DNA of 64,000 bases. It comes from Catellatospora sichuanensis. Its GTDB lineage: Bacteria; Actinomycetota; Actinomycetes; Mycobacteriales; Micromonosporaceae. The notes beneath the pieces are model-generated. The model was not told the origin of the DNA and ran no database searches. It saw nothing but the letters and a program-made list of their open reading frames with translations. Position numbers and translations under genes: made by a program. Positions 26,973-35,832 of the stretch are shown here, one piece after another. The DNA is taken from contig NZ_VIQO01000011.1 in assembly GCF_007483665.1 (NCBI RefSeq), forward strand, positions 1-64,000, in the 5' to 3' direction. Positions within the stretch are counted from its first letter, which is position 1, and the number at the start of each line of letters is the position of its first letter.

Positions 26973-29560
26973 GCGGGCACCTTCTCCGGTCGGGCGGCCT
27001 GCCACAGGTCGCGATACAGGCCTGGGGCGGCCAGCAGGTCGGGGTGTCTGCCGTGCTGCACGACGCGGCCGCCGTCGAGCACGACGATGTTGTCGGCGCC
27101 GGTGACGGTGTGCAGGCGGTGGGCGATGACGAGTACGGTGCGCCCGACGGCCAGGCGGCTGAGGGCCTGCTGCACGTGGTGCTCGGACTCGGGGTCGGCG
27201 TAGGCGGTGGCCTCGTCGAGCACGATGATGCCCGGGTCGGCCAGCAGCGTCCGGGCGATGGTCAGCCGCTGGGCCTCGCCGCCGGACAGGCGCACGTCGT
27301 GGGTGTCGTACCCGGACGGCAGGCGGGTGATCCGGTCGTGGATCCCGGCCGCCCGCGCGGCCTGTTCGACCTGCTCGCGGGTGGCGTCGGGACGGGCCAG
27401 GGCGATGTTGTCGTGCACGGTGCCGCGCACCAGCATCACGTCCTGGAACACGAAGCCGACCTTGCGGTAGAGCTCGTCGGCGGGCAGGTCGCGCAGGTCG
27501 ACGCCGTCGATGGTGATGCGGCCGGCGACCGGGTCGTGGAACCGGGCCAGCAGCGCGGCGAGGGTGGATTTGCCCGCGCCGCTCGGGCCGACCAGCGCCG
27601 TGACGGTGCCGGGCGTCAGCTGCAGGTCCACGCCGTCGAGCACGGTGTGCCGCCCGTCGTAGCTGAACCGGACGTCGTCGAAGCGCACCGAGTGCCGGTC
27701 GCCCGGCGGTGTGCGCGGCTTTTCCGGCCGGGCCAGTTCGGGCTCGTCGAGCAGCAGCCCGATGCGCTGGGCGGCGGCCTGTGCCTCGCGCACCGAACCA
27801 AGGCCGTACGCGGCGGCCAGCAGCTGGCTGCCGAAGGTGACGCCGAGCATCAGGAACGGCAGCAGGTCGGCCGTCTCCAGCAGGCCCGCGCCGGCCAGCA
27901 GCCCACCGGCCACGATGATGAGCAGCAGCGTGGTGAGCGGGCGGGTCATCAGGTCGAGGTAGGTCTTGCGACTCGACAGCGGCCGCTGCCAGGCGTCGAG
28001 GAACCGGGCGCGTTCGGCCAGGTTGGCCCGGAAGCCGCCGGCCGGCCCCGCGTCGTAGGCCCGGACCACGGTGAGGCCGTCGAGGTAGGCCACGGCCTCG
28101 GAGCCGACCTGGGCCTCCCAGGTCGTGAACCGGGCCAGCTGCGACGCCGACATCTGCACCATGCGGGCGGTCAGCAGGAGGAACGCGATCAGCGGGAGCA
28201 CCAGGATCACGGTCAGCCAGCCCGACACGGTGGCCAGGTAGACCAGCACCGCCAGCGGGGCCGCCAGCGCGGCGACCACGTCGAGGACGGCGTGGGTGAC
28301 CAGGTAGTGCAGGTCGGCGGAGTCGTCCTGGACGGCCTTCTTGACCCGGCCCGAGCTGTGCTCGCTGAACCAGCCCAGCGGCAGGCGGGACAGCTTGTCG
28401 ACCACGGCGGTGCGCACCTGGTGGCCGAACCTGGCGTCGACCACGTGCATGGCGAGCACCAGCAGACCGGCCAGCGTCGCGCCGGCCCCCATCAGGATCA
28501 CCGCGAGCACGGCGAGCCCGGCGAGGTCGCCGTCGCCTGCCAGCAGCCTGCGGCACAGCTCGACCAGCAGCACGTAGGGCGCCAGTTGCAGCATCGACAC
28601 CACGGTCTGGAACAGACCGGCCAGGACGAGGCGGGACTTCAGCGGCGCCAGCAGGCGTGCTCCGGCACGCGAGCGCCACCGGCCCGTCGCGGGCGCGGCG
28701 ACTTCGGCGAGCGCAGGCGCAGCGGCCACGGGGGTCACGGGAGCGGCAGCCACGGCGCCGGCCGGTCCGGCGGCCGTGGGTGCCGCGGCCGGTTCCGTGG
28801 CGGGCGCGGCGGTCCGGTCCCGGTCGGTGCCCATGGCCTTGCCCTTGCTCCAGTACGCGCGGCCGTGCACGTCGGGCTTGGGGAAGCCGAGTTCCTTCAG
28901 CCGGGCCCGGACGTGCTTGAAGGTCGCCGTCTCGCCGGTGACCCAGGCGAACCAGTTGGACCAGTCGCGCTCGCCGATCGCGCGGCCCAGCATGGCCGGG
29001 TCACCGGTGGCGGGCTGCCAGGTCACCGTGCACCGTGGATGCTCGGCGATCGGGATCGCCAGGTCGTGGTCGTGGAACTGCTCCAGCAGCACCTGCACCG
29101 GGGTGGTGTCCGGGATCGTGGCGATGATCGCGTTGATCCCCGGCACGGAGGCCGCGTCGCCGATGAGCAGGTAGCCGTCCGGGGCCGGGTCGGGCGTGAC
29201 GAAATGCGGCGAAGCCCACCAGCACAGCTCGATGCTGTCACCGGGTCGGGCCTTGCGCGCCCAGGCACTGGCCGGGCCCGCCGGTTCGTGCAGCAGGAAC
29301 TCCAGGCTGAACCGGCCCGCGTCGGGTTCGGGGTCGATCAGCGTGTAGCCGCGCTGGTGTTCACGGCCGGAGCCGTCGGGTTCGGGCGCCCACAGGCGTA
29401 CGAAGCAGGCGGGTTCGATGGTCTTGCCGTCGAAGAACGTCGGCGCGTCGAACGTGATGCGCCGGTAGTGCGGCGTGACGTCGTGCACGGCGGTGACGGT
29501 GATGGTGTGGTCCTTGGCGCCGAAGACCTTCATGACGGCGCCGCCGTAACCCCTGGACAT
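26969..29560 (-). CDS. IrtA-like fusion: siderophore-interacting reductase plus ABC transporter half
   Basis: 863 residues. ATG at 29560 overlaps the TetR stop in TGATG, so translation is coupled; an ATG at 29533 is the alternative. Residues 1-275 form a FAD-type siderophore-interacting domain (HYRRITFDAP, ARKARPGDSIELCWWASP, GDAASVPGINAIIA, RAYWSKGKA). An Ala/Pro linker leads to the membrane domain (about 315-590) and an ATPase with Walker A GPSGAGKST, signature LSGGEAQRL and Walker B IIVLDEATAYAD. This order is the IrtA layout, in which iron is reduced and the siderophore imported. Confidence 0.92.
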   Translation of the reverse strand: MSRGYGGAVMKVFGAKDHTITVTAVHDVTPHYRRITFDAPTFFDGKTIEPACFVRLWAPEPDGSGREHQRGYTLIDPEPDAGRFSLEFLLHEPAGPASAWARKARPGDSIELCWWASPHFVTPDPAPDGYLLIGDAASVPGINAIIATIPDTTPVQVLLEQFHDHDLAIPIAEHPRCTVTWQPATGDPAMLGRAIGERDWSNWFAWVTGETATFKHVRARLKELGFPKPDVHGRAYWSKGKAMGTDRDRTAAPATEPAAAPTAAGPAGAVAAAPVTPVAAAPALAEVAAPATGRWRSRAGARLLAPLKSRLVLAGLFQTVVSMLQLAPYVLLVELCRRLLAGDGDLAGLAVLAVILMGAGATLAGLLVLAMHVVDARFGHQVRTAVVDKLSRLPLGWFSEHSSGRVKKAVQDDSADLHYLVTHAVLDVVAALAAPLAVLVYLATVSGWLTVILVLPLIAFLLLTARMVQMSASQLARFTTWEAQVGSEAVAYLDGLTVVRAYDAGPAGGFRANLAERARFLDAWQRPLSSRKTYLDLMTRPLTTLLLIIVAGGLLAGAGLLETADLLPFLMLGVTFGSQLLAAAYGLGSVREAQAAAQRIGLLLDEPELARPEKPRTPPGDRHSVRFDDVRFSYDGRHTVLDGVDLQLTPGTVTALVGPSGAGKSTLAALLARFHDPVAGRITIDGVDLRDLPADELYRKVGFVFQDVMLVRGTVHDNIALARPDATREQVEQAARAAGIHDRITRLPSGYDTHDVRLSGGEAQRLTIARTLLADPGIIVLDEATAYADPESEHHVQQALSRLAVGRTVLVIAHRLHTVTGADNIVVLDGGRVVQHGRHPDLLAAPGLYRDLWQAARPEKVPA

Positions 29561-30219
29561 CAGCTGTCCCTGGCGGGCAGGGCCAGCGCCTGGCCGGGCG
29601 GGAACTGTGCGACGAGCCCGGTGGCGGCCGCGGTGATCATCAACACGAAGTAGTCCTCGGGGGTGTGGGCCGGGATGCCGGCCGAGGCTTGCTGCAGGAT
29701 CGGCGAGGCGGCGACCGCGGCGATCGCCTCGGCGGTGGCGGCCTGGTCGAACAGGGCCGCCAGGCGCTGCTGTTCGGCCACCGTCGCGCCGAGGGCGATG
29801 GTGGCGATGGCCGAACTGAACACGATGGCCGCTGCCGGGTCGTAGCCGCGCCTGCCGAGCGCGGCGATCTCGCACTCCAGCAGCCGCACGCCCGACGGCC
29901 CGCGGGGGAACAGCCGCAGGAAGTACTCGGCCGAGCCCGGGTGGCGCATGGTGAACTCGCGCAGCTGCAGGCCGAAGCTCACCAGGTGGGCCACGGTCTG
30001 CTCGGCGGGGTCGTCGACCAGGTCCAGTCCGTCGAGAACGGCCTCGCCGACCAGACGTTCCAGGGCGGATCGACTGGGCACGTGCCGGTAGACGGCGGCC
30101 GCCGTCACGCCGAGCACGTCGGCTACACCCTGGACCGTCAGATCGACGAGTCCGATGTGGCTACCGGCGCGGATCACGTCCTCGATGGTGAACGTGGCCA
30201 GACGACCACCGCTTCGCAT
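29560..30219 (-). CDS. TetR-family regulator linked to the Irt-like importer
   Basis: 219 residues from ATG at 30219. The N-terminal helix-turn-helix is TIEDVIRAGSHIGLVDLTVQGVADVLGVTAAAVYRHVPSRSALERLV; the C-terminal half is a helical ligand domain with AAAIVFSSAIATIALGATVAEQQRLA. It is the first gene of a three-gene coupled unit with the importer pair. An IdeR-like iron box overlaps its start, so the unit is probably iron-repressed with TetR as a second input. Confidence 0.88.
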   Translation of the reverse strand: MRSGGRLATFTIEDVIRAGSHIGLVDLTVQGVADVLGVTAAAVYRHVPSRSALERLVGEAVLDGLDLVDDPAEQTVAHLVSFGLQLREFTMRHPGSAEYFLRLFPRGPSGVRLLECEIAALGRRGYDPAAAIVFSSAIATIALGATVAEQQRLAALFDQAATAEAIAAVAASPILQQASAGIPAHTPEDYFVLMITAAATGLVAQFPPGQALALPARDS

Positions 30220-30236
30220 AGGTAAGCCTTCCCTTA
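30218..30236. promoter_or_regulatory. IdeR/DmdR-like iron box over the TetR start
   Basis: The 19-base site ATAGGTAAGCCTTCCCTTA matches 14 of 19 positions of the IdeR/DtxR consensus TTAGGTTAGSCTAACCTAA. It overlaps the start codon and ribosome site of the TetR gene. A weaker second match (AACTTAGCCTGCC) lies about 12 bases further upstream. Confidence 0.6.
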
Positions 30237-30284
30237 GTTACGGCGCATAACTTAGCCTGCCGACCGGGACGGCGCAAGGTCCGA

Positions 30285-31226
30285 TCAGGCCGTGAGGACG
30301 AGACGTCCTCGCAGACCGCCCGCGGCCATGCGCTCGTGCGCCACGGCGACCTGGTCCAGCGGCAGAGTGTCGGCCACCCGGAGGGTGAGCCGCCCGGCGT
30401 CGACCAGCGCGGCGAGTGCGGCCAAGCGTGCGCCGTCGGCGTACACCTCCTGCACCACGACCCGGGTCGCCCGCAGTGGCGGCGGCGCGAACGGCGCCAC
30501 CAGAGCGACGAACGTCCCGCCTGCCCGCAGGGCCTCATGGGCCGCGATCCCGATCACGGCCGCGTCGACCACCGCGTCGACACCGCCGGGAACCTGCCTG
30601 CGGACCGCTTCCGCCAGCCGATCGGTGCGCGGCACGAACCACGTCGCGGCCAGACCCCGCACCGCCTCCTCGTCCTGTTCGCCCGCTACGGCCACGGTGC
30701 GGATGCCGCTCAGGGCGGCCAGCTCGACCACCAGCCCACCGACCCCACCGGCCGCACCGGTGACCAGCAGCGTCTGCCCGGCGTGCAGGCCGGCCAGGGC
30801 CAGCGATCGGTCCGCGGTCAGCCCGATCAGGGGCAGGGTCGCGGCCAGCTCGACGGACACCCGCGTCGGTGCCGGGGCCACGGCCGTCTCATCGAGCACC
30901 ACGAAATCGGCCTGCGCCCCTCCGGCGGACAGCACGTCGCGAAGACCGATCACCTGATCACCGACGGCGAAGCGGGTGACGCCGGGTCCGAGCTGGTCGA
31001 CCCGGCCGGCCACATCCCAGCCCAGCCACACCTCGGCTGCGGGAGCCAGCAGGCCGGCCTTGGTGAGCGCACCGTTTCGGGTGGACAGATCGATGCGGTT
31101 GACCGACGCCGCGGCCACCCTCACCCGCACCTGACCAGGGCCAGCCTGCGGGACGGGGGTGTCGAGGACTTCCAGGACTTCAGGGCCGCCGAATCGGCGT
31201 ACCGCAACAGCTCTCATGGAGATCAC
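30285..31226 (-). CDS. Zinc-type/quinone oxidoreductase, MDR family
   Basis: 313 residues from GTG at 31226; ATG at 31217 is an alternative (MRAVAVRRFGGPEVL). MDR features: N-terminal RFGGPEVLEVLDTPVPQAGPGQVRVRVAAASVNRIDL, and the cofactor loop LLVTGAAGGVGGLVVELA near residue 148. It lacks the structural-zinc Cys cluster, so it is of the quinone-oxidoreductase type and probably uses NADPH. It is divergent from an HxlR regulator 70 bases away, a common regulator-target pair for redox or quinone stress. Confidence 0.9.
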   Translation of the reverse strand: MISMRAVAVRRFGGPEVLEVLDTPVPQAGPGQVRVRVAAASVNRIDLSTRNGALTKAGLLAPAAEVWLGWDVAGRVDQLGPGVTRFAVGDQVIGLRDVLSAGGAQADFVVLDETAVAPAPTRVSVELAATLPLIGLTADRSLALAGLHAGQTLLVTGAAGGVGGLVVELAALSGIRTVAVAGEQDEEAVRGLAATWFVPRTDRLAEAVRRQVPGGVDAVVDAAVIGIAAHEALRAGGTFVALVAPFAPPPLRATRVVVQEVYADGARLAALAALVDAGRLTLRVADTLPLDQVAVAHERMAAGGLRGRLVLTA

Positions 31227-31295
31227 GCTAGGACTGTTACTCTCCTTCGGTTAGTAGGTACCTGAAAGTGCGTAACCGACGCGGAGGTGCGGCGC

Positions 31296-31700
31296 ATGAC
31301 GACACTGAACGCACCACAGCGGCGAGAGCAGCAGCGCGAGGAGTACAACGCCTACCTGTCCCAGTGTCCGGGGCATCAGCTCCTGGCGACACTCAGCGAC
31401 AAATGGGTCACCCTCGTTCTCGCCGCGCTGGCCGACCGCCCGCGCCGGTACAGCGACCTGAGCCGGACCATCCCGGGTGCAAGCCAGAAGATGCTCACTC
31501 AGACGCTGCGCAAGCTCGAACGGGACGGCCTGCTCACCAGAACCGTCACGCCGTCGGTGCCCGTGCGCGTCGACTACGGGGTCACCCCGCTCGGCCGCAG
31601 CCTGATCCCGGTCCAGCAGGCGATCAAGACCTGGGCCGAGACACACATCGAACAGGTTCATCTCGCTCGCGACGACTACGACCGCCGCAACGCCGGCTGA
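31296..31700 (+). CDS. HxlR-family transcriptional regulator
   Basis: 134 residues from ATG at 31296; GGAGG lies 8 bases upstream, which favours it over GTG at 31287. The winged-helix signature is clear: CPGHQLLATLSDKWVTLVLAAL, RRYSDLSRTIPGASQKMLTQTLRKLERDGLLTRTV, VDYGVTPLGRSL. The single Cys (QCPGHQ) near residue 24 is the conserved Cys seen in redox-sensing HxlR proteins. It probably controls the divergent oxidoreductase at 30285. Confidence 0.92.
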   Translation: MTTLNAPQRREQQREEYNAYLSQCPGHQLLATLSDKWVTLVLAALADRPRRYSDLSRTIPGASQKMLTQTLRKLERDGLLTRTVTPSVPVRVDYGVTPLGRSLIPVQQAIKTWAETHIEQVHLARDDYDRRNAG

Positions 31701-31764
31701 CCGCGGACGACGGCAGGTGACGGCCGTTGATCAGGAACCGCGGCGCCGGGCACCGCGCCAACGT

Positions 31765-32619
31765 CTACCGGGCTTGACCCGGGTCGGCCGGCCGGAAGGC
31801 CAGCAGAGCGAGGATCAGCTCGACGACCTCGTGCGGAGTGTCGGTGATCGAGAAGTGCGCCGCCCCGGGGATGGTTTTGAGCGCCACGTGCGGGGACGCC
31901 TCGATGGCGGCCTGTTCCTGCGCGGTGAAGCCCACCTCGTCGCGATCGCCGCGGCCGACCCACACCACGTTGTCCGTGCCCGCGAGCCGGGTGGCGAGTT
32001 CGCCGTGGCGCCTGAGGTGATCGAAGAAGCCGGCCACCAGGTGCCGGTTCGCGGCGTGCGGGTTGCGTTTCATCTGCTGGAACAGCTCGGTGAAGCGCTC
32101 CGAAGGCAGCCGGTCGCGCATCCCCTTCTTCAGGGTCGGGTTGATGCCCAGCCAGACCAGCGTGCCGAGCACAGGGATGTGGCCGGCCTCGTCGAGGGAG
32201 ATGAGGTCGTGCTCCTCGTCGTCGCGGGAGAAGGACGGCGAGAGCAGCAGCAGGCGGCCCGGGTAGTCGCCGCGGGCGGCGATCTCGATGCCGACGTTGG
32301 CGAAGTACGAGTGCCCCACGATCAGGTCGACGGCCTCCTGCGCGGCGAAGTCCTCGACCATCGCGGCATAGCGCTCGACCGAGTAGTCGAATCCGGCCGG
32401 CACCGGCCGACCCGCGAACCCGGGCGGGTCGGCGGCCATGGCGTGCACCCCTGCGTCGGCCAGCGCGGGGTCGGCGAGCATGGCGGTGTAGAACTCGGCG
32501 GTGCAGAACAGGCCCGGCAGCATGAGCACGCGGTGCCGGGTCGTCGCGGGTTCGTTCTCGACGATCGCCCAGCCGGCCTGCTCACGGTGCCGCAGGGGCC
32601 GGTGCTGTGTCGCGGTCAC
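31765..32619 (-). CDS. Alpha/beta hydrolase
   Basis: 284 residues from GTG at 32619 (GGAGGGAG upstream). Fold features: RVLMLPGLFCTAEFY (oxyanion), nucleophile Ser in IVGHSYFANVG near residue 103, VVWVGRGDRDEVG (Asp), and AAHFSITDTPHEVV (His). No lid signature identifies the substrate. There is no signal peptide. It is separate from its neighbours and has no evident pathway partner. Confidence 0.85.
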   Translation of the reverse strand: MTATQHRPLRHREQAGWAIVENEPATTRHRVLMLPGLFCTAEFYTAMLADPALADAGVHAMAADPPGFAGRPVPAGFDYSVERYAAMVEDFAAQEAVDLIVGHSYFANVGIEIAARGDYPGRLLLLSPSFSRDDEEHDLISLDEAGHIPVLGTLVWLGINPTLKKGMRDRLPSERFTELFQQMKRNPHAANRHLVAGFFDHLRRHGELATRLAGTDNVVWVGRGDRDEVGFTAQEQAAIEASPHVALKTIPGAAHFSITDTPHEVVELILALLAFRPADPGQAR

Positions 32620-32718
32620 GGTGCTCCCTCCACATGTCCTTCTTGATCATAGTTAGTGCGGTCTGCCCGGGTAGGCGTTTCGCGGTTCCACCGTGGTGCC
32701 CGACCGTAGGCTGCGGGC

Positions 32719-33165
32719 ATGGCCGGTATCGCAGGCAGCCCGCAGGACGAGGAAGCGATCGGCGCGGTGATGGCGCGCCTGGCGCACGCGTTCGGCAGCC
32801 TTTCCGCCGATGGCGTCGCCGATCTCTACACGGCCGACGCGGACTGGACGAACGCCTTCGGGACGAGCCGCACGGGCGGCGCGCAGATCGCGGCATACCT
32901 GACCGAGCTGTTCGCCGACCGGCACTTCGCCGCGGGCCGACCGCTCGGTCCGCCGCAGGCCGACGTCCGCTGGCTAACCGCGGACGTGGCGGTGGTGAAG
33001 ACCTACCTGGAGCGCGAGGGGCAGCAGCGCGCCGACGGGACGTCGATGCCGGTGCGGCGCAACTTCTCACTGAAGGTGTTCGTCCGCGAGCCGGACGGCT
33101 GGAAGATCGCGTCCGACATGTACATGGACGCCCGCGACGACAGCACGCTCACCACCGGGGCGTGA
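32719..33165 (+). CDS. SnoaL-like / SgcJ-EcaC-type small protein (DUF4440-like)
   Basis: 148 residues. The cone-fold (NTF2-like) pattern is visible: an N-terminal helix EEAIGAVMARLAHAFGSLSADGVADLYTADADWTNAFG, then strands with VAVVKTYLEREGQ and FSLKVFVREPDGWKIASDMYMD. Members of this family are small enzymes or binding proteins of widely differing function. It is convergent with the membrane protein at 33172, 6 bases apart. Confidence 0.8.
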   Translation: MAGIAGSPQDEEAIGAVMARLAHAFGSLSADGVADLYTADADWTNAFGTSRTGGAQIAAYLTELFADRHFAAGRPLGPPQADVRWLTADVAVVKTYLEREGQQRADGTSMPVRRNFSLKVFVREPDGWKIASDMYMDARDDSTLTTGA

Positions 33166-33171
33166 CCGTCC

Positions 33172-33747
33172 TCAGGCGGTGGCCGTCCCGGCGGCGCGGG
33201 CACCGGCCTTCACGTGGTCGGGGTACCAGGCGGTGAACTTGAAAGCGCCGACCACCAGCGCGATCGGAATGATCCAGTTCAGCCAGGCGGAGCCGCCGTG
33301 ATCGGGCTGCGCCAGCACGCCGAGCACCGCGCAGACCGCGAACGTCAGGCCCCAGACCAGGGTCAGCATCCGGTTGATGTGTTTGAACTGGGGTGTGGAC
33401 CAGAACTGCTGCGGCACCTGCTCACGGGCGTACTGCTCGGTGAACGGCACGAACGCCAGCGAGCCGAGCACGACCACCGCGAGCACGGTGCTGGCGATGG
33501 CCTGCGCGTACTCCTCCAGCCACATCAACTGGCTGTGGTCGAGCACCAGTCCGGCGATGGCCAGCGCGCCGAAGAACAGCACGGAGACGATCTCGAGCAG
33601 CTTGACCCCGCCGCGCTCGTGCGACGGGATCAGCAGGATCACCGCCGCCAGCAGTGCGCCTCCGGCCGCGAACTCCCATGTGCTCGGCCCGCTCACCACC
33701 CAGAAGATGATCCACGGTACGAAACCACGGAACGCCTTAGCCCCCAT
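33172..33747 (-). CDS. Integral membrane protein of unknown function
   Basis: 191 residues from ATG at 33747; ATG at 33765 gives six more residues. About five to six membrane segments: FVPWIIFWVVSGPSTWEFAAGGALLAAVILLIP, IVSVLFFGALAIAGLVLD, AIASTVLAVVVLGSLAFVPF, MLTLVWGLTFAVCAVLGVLA, WLNWIIPIALVVGAFKF. It is Trp-rich and begins MGAKAFRGFVP. No family was recognised. It faces the PL9 gene with a 293-base gap holding regulatory elements. Confidence 0.75.
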   Translation of the reverse strand: MGAKAFRGFVPWIIFWVVSGPSTWEFAAGGALLAAVILLIPSHERGGVKLLEIVSVLFFGALAIAGLVLDHSQLMWLEEYAQAIASTVLAVVVLGSLAFVPFTEQYAREQVPQQFWSTPQFKHINRMLTLVWGLTFAVCAVLGVLAQPDHGGSAWLNWIIPIALVVGAFKFTAWYPDHVKAGARAAGTATA

Positions 33748-33862
33748 TGTCCAAATTTCCCACATTCCACCGGCTCCGGCGGTCGATTCCGGATCTCTCC
33801 GCCGACGCGGTGCGGCGTCCCCATCGGACCGGATGCTTCCCGGGCCGGACGGCCGCGACGGC

Positions 33863-33878
33863 CTGCAACAAATCTGCA
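33863..33878 (+). promoter_or_regulatory. Shared 16-base element upstream of the PL9 gene
   Basis: TGCAACAAATCTGCAA occurs here and, exactly inverted, at 37544-37559 ahead of the PL1 gene. It has the same orientation relative to each gene. The ends (TTGCA/TGCAA) form a partial palindrome, so it may be a regulator or sensor-kinase target. Confidence 0.6.
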
Positions 33879-33896
33879 ACCGTCAACCCTTGCCTT

Positions 33897-33912
33897 TTGG
33901 CAAGCGCTTTCC
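33897..33912. promoter_or_regulatory. LacI/CcpA-like operator upstream of PL9
   Basis: TGGCAAGCGCTTTCCA is a palindrome but for one base pair, centred on GCGC, and resembles cre and LacI-family operators. Similar sites lie at 37486 and 37676 upstream of PL1 and GH43. Confidence 0.65.
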
Positions 33913-34040
33913 AGAGACTGGGTCGCATCGACGTTCCGGGCTCCTTCCGGGCGAGGACCCTCGCGCGTCGTCCTGCCCCTGCGGCGTGTGTCCGCGCACC
34001 CCCGTGCGCCCGCATCACGCCGCTCCAGCATGGGAGACAC

Positions 34041-35618
34041 ATGAGAGTCACATCATTGGCCGCCGGCGCAGCCCTGGCCATCGTCGCGGTGCTCGCGCTG
34101 CCCGCGCCCATGGCCACGGCCGCGCCGACCCGCCACGAGGCCGAGACCTCACCCGCCGTCTGCGTCGGCACCATCGACAGCAACTGGACCGGGTTCTCCG
34201 GCACCGGCTTCTGCAACGGCAACAACGCCACCAGCGGCTACCTGCAGTTCACCGTCACCGCGTCCGCCGCGGGCACCGCCACCCTCGGCGTACGCTTCGC
34301 CAACGGCACCACGACGGCCCGACCCGCCGCCCTGGCCGTGAACGGCGCGACGGTGCAGACCGTGTCGTTCGAGGGCACCGGCACCTGGGACGCCTGGACC
34401 ACCAAGACGCTGACGGTGAACGTCAACGCCGGCAGCAACACCATCCGCCTCACCCCGACCACGTCCACCGGCCTGGCGAACGTGGACCACCTGGAGTTCG
34501 AGACAGGCTCCACCCCGCCGCCCACGACCGCGCTGTACGTGGCGACCGGCGGCAACGACGCGAACGCGGGCACGCTCAGCGCCCCGCTCAAGACCATCCA
34601 GCGCGCGGTCGACCTGGCCCAGGCGGGGTACACCATCTACGTGCGCGGCGGCACCTACGCGCCGAGCACCAACGTGCAGCTGCTCAAGAACGGCACCTCG
34701 AGCCAGCCGATCACCCTGCGCAACTACGGCAGCGAGAAGGTCGTGCTCGACGGCGAGAACATGTCCTACACGCCCGGCGCGCTGGACTCCAGCATCCCCC
34801 GCGCCGAACGCGGCGCGATCCACATCGAGGGCGACTGGTGGCGCATCGTCGGCCTGGAGATCATCCATGGACCGTACGCCGTCTTCGGCCTGGACACCAA
34901 CAACAGCGTGTTCGAGCGGCTGATCACCCGCGACAACTACGAGAGCGGCCTGCACCTGCAGGGCGCCTCCAGCAACAACCTGGTCCTGAACCTGGACAGC
35001 TACGGCAACCGCGACCCGCGCAAGAACGGCGAGAGCGCCGACGGCCTGGCCATCAAGGAGGGTTCCGGCAGCGGGAACGTCGTACGCGGCGCGCGCCTGT
35101 GGAACAACTCCGACGACGGGCTCGACTTCTGGATGTTCTCCTCGCCGATCCTGCTTGAGAACAGCCTGGCCTGGGGCAACGGGTTCAACCGGTGGAACCT
35201 GCCGAACTACACCGGCGACGGCAACGGGTTCAAGCTCGGCGGCAACGCCGTGTCCGCGAGCCACACCGTACGCAACAGCATGACCTGGGACAACGCGGTC
35301 GGCGGTTTTATCGACAACAACAACCCCGGCCAGCACCTGATCGACCACTGCACCGCCTGGGACAACCCCGGCACCGGGTTCAACGTCAACCGCTCCGACA
35401 GCACCCTGACCAAGAACCTGGCGGTGGCCAACGGGACCGCCGTGTCGCTCGGCGCCAACTCCAGCGGTTCGGGCAACTCGTGGGACCTCGGCGGCACCTG
35501 GACGCTGCAGAGCACCGATCCCGGCACGATCACCGGACCGCGGACCTCCGACGGCTCCATCCCCTCGTCCACGTTCCTGCGTCCCGGCAACGGCGCGGAC
35601 GTCGGGGCGCGCTTCTGA
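34041..35618 (+). CDS. Secreted pectate lyase-type protein (PL9-like) with N-terminal carbohydrate-binding domain
   Basis: 525 residues from ATG at 34041 (GGGAG upstream). A Sec signal ends near MATAAP. Residues about 30-155 form a CBM35-like sandwich (HEAETSPAV, FANGTTTARPAALAVNGA, NTIRLTPTTSTGLANVDHLEF). A right-handed beta-helix follows (ALYVATGGNDANAGTLSAPLKTIQRAVD). The segment GESADGLAIKEGSG and the Asp cluster NNSDDGLDFW match the calcium site of PL9 pectate lyases. It should cleave pectate outside the cell. It faces a PL1 gene and a GH43 gene with related upstream sites, so it belongs to a pectin-breakdown set. Confidence 0.87.
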   Translation: MRVTSLAAGAALAIVAVLALPAPMATAAPTRHEAETSPAVCVGTIDSNWTGFSGTGFCNGNNATSGYLQFTVTASAAGTATLGVRFANGTTTARPAALAVNGATVQTVSFEGTGTWDAWTTKTLTVNVNAGSNTIRLTPTTSTGLANVDHLEFETGSTPPPTTALYVATGGNDANAGTLSAPLKTIQRAVDLAQAGYTIYVRGGTYAPSTNVQLLKNGTSSQPITLRNYGSEKVVLDGENMSYTPGALDSSIPRAERGAIHIEGDWWRIVGLEIIHGPYAVFGLDTNNSVFERLITRDNYESGLHLQGASSNNLVLNLDSYGNRDPRKNGESADGLAIKEGSGSGNVVRGARLWNNSDDGLDFWMFSSPILLENSLAWGNGFNRWNLPNYTGDGNGFKLGGNAVSASHTVRNSMTWDNAVGGFIDNNNPGQHLIDHCTAWDNPGTGFNVNRSDSTLTKNLAVANGTAVSLGANSSGSGNSWDLGGTWTLQSTDPGTITGPRTSDGSIPSSTFLRPGNGADVGARF

Positions 35619-35688
35619 TCCTCGGCCCGCGGCACTTTGATCCTCACGGGCCCCGCCTGGCACTGCCCGCCGGCGCGGGTGCGGTGGA

Positions 35689-35714
35689 GGGGGGGGGGGG
35701 GGGGGGGGGGGGGG
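35689..35714. repeat. 26-base G homopolymer in a G/C-only stretch
   Basis: An unbroken run of 26 G is followed to about 35815 by almost only G and C, between the convergent PL9 (ends 35618) and PL1 (ends 35833) genes. Such runs are a known site of sequencing or assembly error, so the length here is doubtful. Confidence 0.8.
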
Positions 35715-35832
35715 CGCCCCGCCCCCCGCGGGGGGCCGCCGCCCCCACCGGGGGCGGGGGGGGGGTGGGGGGGGCCGGGCCGGGGTGCCCCCGGGGCCCC
35801 CCACCCCTGCTGTGCCCAACCCGGAAGCGGGA

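Noticed and set aside
27044-29653. A long plus-strand open frame opposite the IrtA-like gene (about 870 residues)
   Set aside because: Low-complexity Gly/Arg/Val sequence with no motif, while the opposite strand has complete ABC and reductase domains.
35689-35714. G-run considered as a functional G-quadruplex regulator
   Set aside because: It lies between convergent stops, not at a promoter, and its length is at risk of assembly error; reported only as a check item.
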